Assembly (NCBI RefSeq): GCF_040954835.1
Contig: NC_090714.1
Location: 3,646,501 to 3,710,500, forward strand
DNA length: 64,000 bases
Direction of reading: 5' to 3'
Source: Lepisosteus oculatus
Lineage: Eukaryota > Chordata > Actinopteri > Semionotiformes > Lepisosteidae
Below are positions 26,868-37,900 of the stretch, one piece after another. The notes under the pieces were generated by a model. That model ran no database searches and was not told where the DNA came from. It saw nothing but the letters and a program-made list of their open reading frames with translations. Position 1 is the first letter of the stretch, and every line of letters starts with the position of its first letter. Position numbers and translations under genes: made by a program.

Positions 26868-27325
26868 CTGATCAACTGCCTCCCGATGTGTGTTTCTCAT
26901 GATCAGAGGATGTGATCAGACACCTCCTGATGTGGTGTTTCTGATGACCAGAGGATGTGATCAGCTGTCTCCCGATGCGTGTTCCTGATGATCAGAGGAT
27001 GTGATCAGACGCCTCCTGATGTGGTGTTTCTGATGACCAGAGGATGTGATCAGCTGTCTCCCGATGTTTGATCCTGATGATCAGAGGATGTGATCAGAGG
27101 ATGTGATCAGATCAGAGGTGTGATCAGCTGTCTCCCGATGTGTGTTTCTGATGATCAGAGGCTGTGATCAGACGCCTCCCGATGTGGTGTTTCTGATAAT
27201 CAGAGGATGTGATCAGCTGCCTCAAGATGTGGTGTTTCTGATGATCAGAGGATGTGATCAGCTGCCTCAAGATGTGGTGTGTCTGATAACCGGAGGATCT
27301 GATCATCTCCCTCCAGTTGTTGTGA
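26868..27325. repeat. 44/45-bp minisatellite with alternating unit types
   Basis: About ten head-to-tail units built on tgatcag-(N)-cctcccgatgtggtg-tttctgatgatcagaggatg. Units with cagacRcctc alternate with units with cagctgtctc or cagctgcctc, giving a higher-order period of about 89 bp in the first half. Short TGATCA palindromes recur in each unit. A 45-bp unit keeps a reading frame open, but no gene is evident. Confidence 0.9.
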
Positions 27326-27329
27326 CTGG

Positions 27330-29540
27330 GAAAACCAGAGAATCAACTTCAGGTTCATCAGCTGCTGCAGAAACCTACCAAGAGACTTGTACCTGACAGC
27401 TCAGGAGGTGGAGGGGAGGAAGTAATGTATACTTTATCCATAACACACTACCGTACATAAACAGATACAAAACAGTTGAGTGGCTATCTTAACTGGACAT
27501 TAGCACAGTAGTGTAGTAAATGCAACCAGAAGTGTATCCAACAGAAGCAGAATTATTGACTGGAGCACTTTGATTTAAAGTGATGCGACAAACTTGCGAT
27601 TTTGCCTCTGCAGTGCACAGTTCATAGCAAGGGCCTGTTTCAGAGGTGGGTGAAAATGTAATTACAAATTGCCTCTGTGCCTCCATAACTGTACAAAGTC
27701 ATACCGGTATACAATTTCATTCCAATAAGATTCTATATCTAAGTTCTCTCATTTCCTATTCCCCAATTTCTGAATATCTATTCCTTGCAAGCACAATACC
27801 CCCGCTCCCAGAGAAAGATATCAGTACCCATCAAAATCAATACATATTCATGTTTCGGAGTATTGCCTGGCACTACTATAAAATGAGCAGCCTTGATTAT
27901 AAGAGAACGTGTATGAGACACCAAGTGGAACTGGCACAAACACACCATGCAGGGCCTGACATGGATGCTGGGATTTGTCCCACAAGCTCTAGAAATCTTG
28001 TGGCAAACTGAGCTATTGTACAGTGTTGTGTGTGTGGTGAAGTGTATTCTAATACTGCCAAGTGCTTCACGACAAAGATGGAAAAAACACAGCCCTTTTA
28101 GCTTGTAACAGATCTAAAGCGTGATTATGCGATTGTCTGCATGTTTTCATCTTAACAGAGTGAAAGGTGGGTGAGTAAGACTGCCTTCTGAATTAACAAA
28201 GGCAATTTTTCCTCACCGGGAGCTCACGGCGTAAAGTCACCTAAGCTTCTTGCGTTTTAAGTGTTTCCATTTTCTCCCTCCCCAGTTCTCAATGTCGTGA
28301 CTGAAGCTGTCCCAGAATTACAGGTTTAGGAGAGAAACACAATTTAATTAATGGTCACGATGACTCAACACACTCTCCCTTCAGTGAGGAAAGTAAATTG
28401 CATCTTTATTGATGGCTGCTGTTTCCTGTGTTTACACTATATTATGTCACCAGCTCGGGAATCTTAAATACCTCATTCATGCCGCAGATGGGATCTGATG
28501 CCAAGGAAGGCACATTTTAAGGCACATTCAATTTCAAACAGCACGTATTAAGGGAAGAGCAAATAGGGAAACTGGTGATCAATCAGGTTCCAAAAAGCTG
28601 TCCGCTACAATGCACGATTGCACAAGCTGTTACAAACCAGACCTAATTAGTCTGAGGATTTCTTCACTCCTGTTGCAAACCCAAAAAAGGTTAACAGGAG
28701 AGGTTTGTTATTTGTTTTGGGATTACTGTGGTTGCAAGTAGCTCAGTTATATATGTGTAACACGGGTCTCGTTCACAGAGACTCCATTACGATGATATTA
28801 CACTCCCGGGCATTTAAGAACATTAAACTTCCCCACATCAGGAAGCAATATGGCGCAGGAACAAAAAGAAATGCCTGAGGTGGTGGTCTGACCACACATT
28901 CTACACCGTAACTATTCTAAATCCTGGCTCATCAAGATATCATTTACTGTGTATGGTATATTCAGTGTGTGGGCCATCACGTCATGGAAAAACCCTGCAC
29001 AAAAACTCCTGCTGGATTCCTTTAAATGTGCTGTGGGATTTCTTTAGGAATTGCAGAGGAAATCAAAGTTTCCTGCAAGCCAGGTACAAGGACACATACA
29101 GGATCCATGTAAAATCGCTGTTAGTTTACAGGAATCCAAATAGATTTTGGTCCCCAAATGGTGCAGGATGAACTTTATTATTCATGATAAAACTGCAAGC
29201 CTTTTTGAAGGCTTTTTTTTAAGGCTTCCAAGTCCCACCTGCGTGAACAGTGTGAGTGAAATAAAGTAGTGAAAGTACTGAAATAAAGACCCATAGTGGA
29301 CATATGAGGTATCACTGCATCCTCGGAGCTGCAATGCCAAGTTTAAATCAGAGCGGTGTTTCCCAACAATAGCCTGAACTTTGCAAACAAGAAGGCAGCC
29401 AAGCTGCTGCTGTTGCTTATGCAGAAAACCCTTTTTGCCCCGTCTTTACTGTATTAAGAACGAGGGGCTATTGGAAGCCAGTTTCATCTGAGAAAATCAT
29501 CCGACCATTTCTGGAAAGGGACAGTAACAGATTCAACAAC
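27330..29540. other. No gene seen
   Basis: Between minisatellite and LINE. The open frame at 27646-28011 has no domain. Unique-looking AT-rich sequence at 28.3-28.7 kb could hold noncoding elements. Confidence 0.4.
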
Positions 29541-29547
29541 ACAGCTG

Positions 29548-29960
29548 GGTGTCTTGTTCCATACCCCCACCACCCTTTGTGTAACAAAGTGCCTCCTGTT
29601 CTCTGTTTTATTTGAAAACAATGGATTGGAAAATGTTCATTGCGATGACTTGGGCAATGCCCTTAGGATATTCAATACTTGAACCAGGTCTCCTCATAAT
29701 CTTCTCTGTTCAAGTTTTAGCAATTTCAGTCCCTTTAGCCTGTTAGAACAGGACATTCCTTTAAGCCCAAGAGGGCTCCTCTTTGCACTTATTCAAGAGC
29801 GGCAGTGCAGTTCTACTATCTTGACAACCAAAACTGAACGCTGCATTCTCATTAAAATCTTATGAGTGCACTGTATAATTTTAATATAACATTGAACCCC
29901 TTAATTTGATATGCTCCACTTGTATCCAGCAATGTTGTTGCTTGCTCAAATAATGCAAGT
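29548..29960 (-). mobile_element. Decayed CR1/L2-like LINE, end of reverse transcriptase ORF
   Basis: Minus-strand translation gives GLKGMSCSNRLKGLKLLKLE, then QRRL, a stop, and GDLVQVLNIL. This is the C-terminal pattern of CR1/L2-class ORF2 (GMSYEERLKELNLFSLEQRR). Stops and frame breaks show it is dead. The segment 29985-30170 may be more of the same class. Confidence 0.7.
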
Positions 29961-31074
29961 TAAATAAGACCCACCTCTTCTGAATCTATACTAACTATCC
30001 CTTAGAATATGCCATATGGTTGATCCTCTAATTTAGTTCTAATTATTGTTTCCATACATTTAATAGAGGTCAGATCACTCATCTATAGTTACTAGGTTTG
30101 TGGTGACCAGTTTTATAGATGGGAGCTAACGTAGCTATTATCAAGGGGTTAGAGAACGTCCGCGTTTTGAGAACTAAACAACGGGCATGCAGCCATACCG
30201 ATACATCCAGGAACGAAATCGTCAGATGAGTCGGATGTCAATGACATGCTCGCCAATTGTCAAAATGGTCATAACAGGCCGCGCATCCTCAATCTATCAT
30301 CAGAAAGCTGTGTAATGTAGTATGGGTTGCAGCAACTGGGATCCCCAAAATAGCCTACAGGGTGAGACCATGCAAACTCCACACGGAAGGTGGCCCAGTG
30401 CAATTTGTACAAAGAAATGGGAAGAAAACAAAAACTTTATGCATACTCGAAAGCCTAATCATCTTAAATGCTAAAGGACTCTATTATTATGGGTGTTCTT
30501 AAATGGGTAAAGGCAGAGTAATCCCTGGGGTGGCTGAACATTAGTGGTGTACTCTCTCTCTGGTTTCCCCTCATCCTGCTCTGCCTACACGGACAAGGGG
30601 CATCCCTGGGAGCAAGACACAGCATCGTGGTGAGTATATATTTATACCAGCAGCAGCACTGAGAACTAAGTGGCCAGTCATTTCCTGGGAATTTTAAGTG
30701 GAGGCAAAAAAATCTGTGAAACCAAAACCACCAAAACGTTTGCCTTGTGAAGCTCAGAAGAACGGTTACACCTGACAAGCGTCTCGTTTGCCACTTAGCA
30801 CACTTGCACAGCAGCCTATCGATCCACAGACCCCCGTGAAACAGATGCCTGAAGGTTCTTCAGTGACTCAGCATCTGTGAAACGACTCGGCATTTGGCTC
30901 CACACACCCGCAGTACGTGGCCCAAGAAGAAGCGCAAGCTGTTCTTCAGACTGGAATACTGCCCTTGGTTTCTTCTTCGCGTTTTGTGGCCTGGATAAGT
31001 AGTTCAAGCAAGCAACACCTGCGCAGTGGCATTTGTGGCAGGTGGGACAAACGAGATGATACGCCCATCTCCCT

Positions 31075-31225
31075 GGGACCAGGACTGAACCCTGGGAGGA
31101 ACAATTTAGAGCAGCCAATCAAACCTGTCCTGCGTGTCTCTGGGAGGAAGAAACTTGAAAACTCCACACAGATGGACTGGAACTGAACCTGAGACCACGC
31201 AAGCTCTGAGGCAGCTGCACGAACA
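31075..31225 (-). repeat. tRNA-headed SINE fragment
   Basis: gaaaactccacacagatgga, ctggaactgaacctgagacc, gctctgaggcagctgcacg. A smaller remnant lies at 30358-30412. Confidence 0.6.
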
Positions 31226-31229
31226 ATGC

Positions 31230-34200
31230 AAAGCTGACTGGAGAAAGTATGATTTATAAAATAAATAAATACGACTGGGAGCAAAATGACACTGCCCACC
31301 TGTTAACGATTAGGGACTTTTGACATGAGGGTGAAGGAGAATGGAGAGAGTCTGACTGGTTCACCACCAGACACTCCATGCAATCGTTCCTGACACGAAT
31401 ACTGACTTCTACTGTATATCAGAGATCTACGTTTTTGCTCCTTGGTAAGCCACCTTAGTTTAACAGCCATAACCATGTGCTGTGAAAGAGGGCCCTCATA
31501 ATGCACCACCAAAAGCAGCATTTTGCTCGGCTGCAATCATGCAATTTGGTGCCACTCAGTAATCACTGTACTAAGCAGAAACTTCCCTGAAGAATCTGCT
31601 CCATAGTATTGATGCCACTTGAGTCGAATATTATTCTGTAATGCAAATGAACAGTAGGCATCAATTGCAATACTGCATGCTGTTGCCTGCATGGGTTTTA
31701 TGAAATACACAGGTATATTTATACATTGTTACAGCAGAGTTTTAATGCAAGGCTTAGTTGTCAAAAGTATTTTCTCCTTTTATTCTGCCTTGCTTTAAAT
31801 TCAAACAAATCACCTCTTTAAGGAACTGAAGAAATCGTCACACGTCAACACATTTCCTAAGTGAGGCAAGGAGGACTGGGTGAAGTGACTGGCACACATC
31901 TTAAAGCGTTCAGCTGGAACATCTCCTGCCCGTAAGTTGCAAACTGGCTTCTTTCTGCATGACTGCCAAGACATGCTTACAGTAGAAGCCGGGTTTAATG
32001 TTTTGGCAAAACGGCCTAACTGAATGTACAGGGTGTTGCTAGCTGGTTAAGAAGATGGCCTCCCTATTTGAAAAGATGAAGATTACAAGGGGGATCTGCT
32101 GTTATACATGACAAAAGGACAACTGATGATCTAAAAGGCTCGTAGGAGCCTGGGAACAATGTAAATTATATTCCTTTAATTTGTTTAATGACTTTCAAGA
32201 GTTAAAGGAATTTAGCCTGCCGGACAGGAGCAATCAGAATCACACTGACCGAACAAGAGACTCTAAAGTCAGGACAACAAAATGATCCTGGCAGAAAACG
32301 CTGGGAGGACCTGAAACGATCTTGTGCTTCCACCAATATAAGGGTAGGGTGCCCTCTGCTGAGATAAAGCAACATCACATGGCAGAGTAAATCCCTTCAG
32401 AGCTGGAGTATCCCTGGTCTGAACCCATGCATTAATTAATTCTTTTAGGTTAACCATTATTTAAAGATCAGGAACACTTGTTTAAACAATTGATTCATTA
32501 AGCATGTAACATTTCAGTATAGGGAACACTGGTCCCGGAAGACTCAGAACATTTTGATTGCTGTTGCAGGTGATCCCTAAATTACTTTAAAACACCATGT
32601 GTTTAAGCAATAATAGTTAAATTATCCCTGGCATTTATTTATTGATTTAAAGACTACCTATAAAACCTACTGAACTTTTGTTGTCCAGGACCATTGCTAC
32701 TGAAGCCGGTTTTGGAATGTGGTCTCTTTTGGCTGTTGATCCAGCAGAATTCATAATTAGAAGCTAATTAACTTCAGTTTTATTTTTGTGGCATATTTGT
32801 CAATTTCAGCTTTCAGCTCTTAAAAGCTCCAATGATTTGGAGTTGGTCTCAACTCCAAGTTTCAGAACTGTCCTCATTCAAACATGTTGCCTCAAATGTA
32901 ATCAATTGGACCTCTGGAGGAGGAAATATTTCTCACTGCGGGCGTGTATGATAGTGTCACCTGTGTCTGTTCGCCATCCTTTGATCAGCCTACAAGAGTG
33001 GTTTAGTCAGAAATAATAGCAAGTGAGTTGAGGAGAGGTCTGTGTGCTGAAGCTGTTAAAAACAGTACCCTTGAAGTCGGCGATTTTTGAATGTGAATGA
33101 TGATTGAAGAAATAAGTTTAAACAAGTAAGCAGATCAATTAAGACATTACCGCTGAAGGTGTAGACCTCGGACAGAATAATAACCAGCAGATGCGGTGAA
33201 AGTTCAAATTAAACTATTAGGTTATTAATATTAGGACTATTGAGCCAATTAAGGTTAAGCTATGCAGCTAAGTGCTCAGCCTGAATGGCAAGAGCAGGAG
33301 TTTTATCAGGACACTCAGTCTACAGGCACAAGGGCGGAAACACCCTCAGAACCCTAACTTAGAGGCCCGTCTATCAAGAGTGCAAAGCTGATTGGTGGAT
33401 CTGTAATGAAGAACAGGAAGAAGAGAAAGGAACAGCAAGTACACAGAGGCAGAGCTCGGGTAGATTCAACCAAGACAAGATATCAGTTCCTTTCTGAGCC
33501 TACAGTAAAGACACTACAAGTAAAAGGCACTTTGTTTCTCAGCAAGGATATTTCACGCTGTTTTTCTGCAACCATTACAGTATTCTCCTTATTTAAAAAT
33601 TAAAATGAGAATACTGGCAACGGAAGGTACAAGGAATATTAGTCACATATTAAAAAGAAGAGGTTTAACCTACAATGCATCTTCTAAGAGCAGCAAAGAT
33701 GGTGCCACCGCCTTTCAGAGCTACTCTGAATAAAGAATGAAAACTGGTTAAACAGAAGAGGAAATGGACACAAAGGCATGAAACAGAAGGTCTTTTGTTT
33801 CCCAGACCACACTATGGATTGATATGATGACTGAATAAGCAGCAATAAAAAAGGCTCAAGGCTAACAAAGATTTCTACTACATTAGTTTCACATCCATGA
33901 GGCACCACAATGCAGCGGTGCCGATTAAGACAATCAGAACAAGAGGTCATCCTCTCTAATCAATTACCAGCACACGTGAACTAACTGGTGGCTTAAATGA
34001 GATGGGGTCGTCCTCATGCCTATTTTGAAAGCACCCTGAGTAAAAAATTACATTGGCTCTGAAACAGCTGGAATCAGTCCAAAAACAACATTCCACTCAG
34101 CTATTTTAAATACACTGCATGCCAGACTGCTGTGGGGAGAGACACTTCCCTGCACCATGGCACCTGGAGCGGAGTGCTGTGCTACTATTTTAATATAATA

Positions 34201-34400
34201 GCATAAAAGATCTGGCACTATCTTCCGGTTTCAAAAAGCCTTGAATGCACTGCAAATGAAAAGCACAGGCAAGGCAGAGGGAAGACAAGCCTTGCAGACT
34301 CACACACCACAATGAAACATGCAATGGTCTGAAAAGCTATGAGTCGGGCACTGTGCCAGCGATATGACTAAATTTGCTCCTTTTCAGTCTCCCCACCTTC
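31230..34400. other. No gene seen
   Basis: Intergenic DNA downstream of TEDC2; all open frames are under 90 codons and lack similarity that I can recognise. Confidence 0.45.
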
Positions 34401-34409
34401 CAGTGCACC

Positions 34410-34844
34410 AATTACCATTACAAAAACTTTTATTTGACAGGAAATGATTTCAAGAGCTTTGCGTTTCCCTGAAACCAGCAAGATCTCCTAAAAGGCTTCA
34501 CTCGCTCACTCGCTTAATTTATGTAGTTTAAATTAAGGCATCAGCAAAAAGCCCTTTTCATGAGCAAGTGTGGACACGGTGATCATCACAGTTTTTTTAC
34601 TGCTTCCTTCGATGCAAAATCATCAGCATGTCCTGTGGAAGAGCCCCTCTATTCTTCATCTGAAAGGTGAAGATCGTTTCATGGAGTGCAGTGGGGAAAA
34701 CAAACAAACAGATGGATAAAAAAAAAAGTGGAAAAATAAAGAGAAAAATATCGCGGTATTTGGGCTGTTGTGATCCCTTGAGTAATCGAATTCGGAAAAG
34801 CCTCACGTTCTCGAACGGGTGGGTGCGGCAGATACACGGTCATC
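34410..34844 (-). other. tedc2: Probable TEDC2 3' UTR
   Basis: Starts after the TAA. The first AATAAA on the minus strand is at 34434-34429, predicting cleavage near 34.41 kb and a 3' UTR of roughly 430 nt. The exact end is inferred. Confidence 0.5.
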
Positions 34845-34991
34845 TTAGTCGGGCTCATCGTCCAGTACTAACGTGGGAAACGGCTGTCCCCCCTCACCCA
34901 GCAGGGAGTATAGCCCACGGAGCACAGCTGGGGCGGGACGTCCCGAGGACAGTGCGGACTGTAGCCAGGGGGTCAGCTCTTCACCCATCAC
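34845..34991 (-). CDS. tedc2: TEDC2 coding exon 10 with stop codon
   Basis: 147 nt including TAA (34847-34845), residues 422-469: VMGEELTPWLQ, LYSLLGEGG, LDDEPD. It matches the human C-terminus (LMAELLPL, HSLLCEGG, RDEPAV). Acceptor ctgcgcag. Confidence 0.94.
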   Translation of the reverse strand: MMGEELTPWLQSALSSGRPAPAVLRGLYSLLGEGGQPFPTLVLDDEPD

Positions 34992-37900
34992 CTGCGCAGA
35001 ACAGGTAGAAGGAAGACAAATACTTAGTTATGCAAAAGGACTGTCTTATGCAGCAGGCCGGTCTTTGTGGGGAACGGTATGAGATCCGATCTGCCACTAG
35101 TAGCCGTAAATCATCTGTTATAAATGGACACAGGGGGAGAATTAGATTGCTGATGGACATGAAACACACCCTCATGGGGGTTTGATGAATGTACAATATA
35201 GAGAGGTACAGATCACCAACCATATACAAGATCTCTAAAATACAGGGGTGTGCACTCAGCACCTCCTCACCCATCTTGTTGTCACATTGAAAAAATAATT
35301 CGAATTTTAAACTCTTCATGCGCTATACAGCCATTGATACAACCATCCAAACAAACGTTAAACCAGTATCACTAGTTTTCATGTCAAAAGGTGTTGACTT
35401 TTTAATAGAGCTCACTGCCGGCAGTGACATCGGTCACTGCACATTAATTCAGGTTTTTTTTTTGTGTTTCCAAATTGGTTTTCTCTGCAACCAGACTCTA
35501 CCACACTACATCTTTTTGGAAGAGTACAGTCTAGGACTATAATATTTCCTGATATAGAGATTTAGCGGCAAGGAAACCCATGATGACTACTACCTTCTGG
35601 AGATGGATCTGTTGCTGCAGGATGTCCACTCTGAGTCTCAGCCCTTCAAGCTCTCTCAGCTCCTTTGCAGAAGAGTAACTTAGGACTGGAGGGGACAGAG
35701 CTCCAGCACCTTTCTGTCCCCAGAGCCTCCACATCTTCACTGGACAGTGATCACCAGGAAGAAATCTCTCCCAGGCGTCCACCGCTGCAGAGAGGAACAC
35801 ATGGCTGTCAGATCTGCTTTCACTCTGGGCCAGTCGGTCCTAAAAACATGATTTAGTAAGAAGAACTCCCTTCCTCTCATGTGAACTCAAATATCTTATT
35901 CCCAGATCTTCCTAGAGTGTTATGTCAACACGGACTCTTTCCGACTCCATTGTGTAAGCATGGCTCTTTTCCGGGTCCAGCCTCTAGCACTGGGACAAAC
36001 ATACCTTCCCTCAGCTGGTCGGTTCGCTGAAGAAGCCCTGAGGAGGTCTCCATGAGGCCTTCCAACATCAATAGACTCTCGTACTCCCTCTCCCACCTGG
36101 AGGGACCTGCAACCACACAGCGAGAGAAACATGTCTCCGCAGGACTCGTTTCTTAATTTTAATTTTTTTTCGATTTAATTCTTTGAGCCCATCGAGAATA
36201 TATTCTTGTGTATAAGGGCAACCCTGAGAGTACCTATTTCTACAACAGGACATACACTGGAGCTAAATCAGCAGCAGCACTGTCACTCGGAGATCTGAAC
36301 CCACAAGTCTCAGGGGTCTGGTTTTCAAAATGCATCCAGCATTTTCTTTTTGGATGAGCAAGGCACTATTGAATTGACCTCTTTTAGAAAAACGCACCAA
36401 CTACCTAACTAAAGCTCTATTCTCTACAGTACAGGTAATTAGTGCTGCTATGTTCGCTGGGCCTAGACTAGTTTGCAGGATCTCGACTGTTACAAAAAAG
36501 AAGGCTAAACTGTGTGGTGTGCCAGACATGACTGTGGGTATTTCTCGGTCAGAAGGAGCTCCTTGAATTTTTCCATGATCTGGCTGCTGCAAAAACATGC
36601 ACCGAAGCTCGAGTCGCAACCTCGAGATATTAGTCCACAACTGTGAGCTTGCGCACCAATGTACACCTCACGAAAAAGAAAGCAAACAGTGTAAAACTAT
36701 ACTGACCTACTGCACGATTTTTTTTTAATAACGAAGCACCTGGTAACTTCTGCACTAAAAATCTGTGACTGCATGTAAACGTTAATAATAAAATAAGAGC
36801 TTTCAAAGGCACGTGAATCCAGGTGTACACTAACACTCTGGGGGAAGCCCATTCTTCATGAGAGAAATGGCGTCTCGAGCACCCTGAAGCAGTTCCAGTC
36901 AGGCAGTCGACCCCCCCCCGACCAGGCGTCCTAACTCTGCCCCCCGGTATCGGCTCGCCTGTGCTGTCGGTGCGCTGCTCAGTCCGCCAGCACTGCGCGA
37001 GGTCAGAGCACCGTCCCCGGAGGCTGGAAACCTCATCCTGCACGTCAGCCAGACTGCGGGAAGGGACCTGCGGGTGGAACTGCCGAGAGCGTGTCAAGGA
37101 GACCACAACGCACAAGGAAGGGCGATCCCCCGCCGGAAGCCTCTGTCCGGCATGATTTAGTCTGGCTTAGAGAAATTAAAAAAGAAACTGAAAGCACTAA
37201 ACAGTGAGGGCTTATATATATATTTTACTTTATGTATACTTTATATTAAAAGAAATAAATCAGTAGAATGGGTCAAATATAAGAACAAAAATCACAATGG
37301 CATTAATACGTCCATTCTTATTTTCTAACCAGTATTTAAAATTCTATGTGAAGAAATCATCACGTGGATATTTCTATCTTTTACATCTAAGAAGTCTCTC
37401 CTAAGTTGGTCATTCGCCCTTGACTAACCTTCTCATTAAGGGCTTCAATTTGAAAGTACTCCCTAGAAGGATTCAGTGTTTTAAATTCAGGATTTGCACA
37501 CTTCAGGTTTTAGAATCATCTCCCCGTTTCCATAATGCAACAGCATGTGAGAAGGACTACACGATCAGTGTGAACTAATTGAAATGGTGGAAGGCTGTGA
37601 TGATTCCAGGATCAAAGTCCTGAGAACAGTACAGAACATCTGTTTATAACAAAAGTCTACGCACCACTTTAGTGTAGCCAACTACTTAGATAAAAAATAT
37701 ATCCCCTGAAATTTTATTTTTGATTAGTATATTTGTCTTCATAGTAGAGAGATGCTTGATAGTCTAAATGCACTGAGAATTCACATATACTTTGCACAGC
37801 CACTGTTAAAAACATATATGAATGTTTGTAAATGTTGCTTTTGTTTGCAATACATACTTAATTGAAAGCTGGGCTTTGTCATTAGCTGACTGGCGCTGCT

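Noticed and set aside
26868-27325. Regular direct repeats as a CRISPR-like array
   Set aside because: Units are contiguous with no unique spacers, in a vertebrate genome; it is a minisatellite.
36630-36958. Extension of TEDC2 exon 7 in its open frame (161 codons)
   Set aside because: The similarity to TEDC2 stops before 36959, and the continuation is intronic in character.
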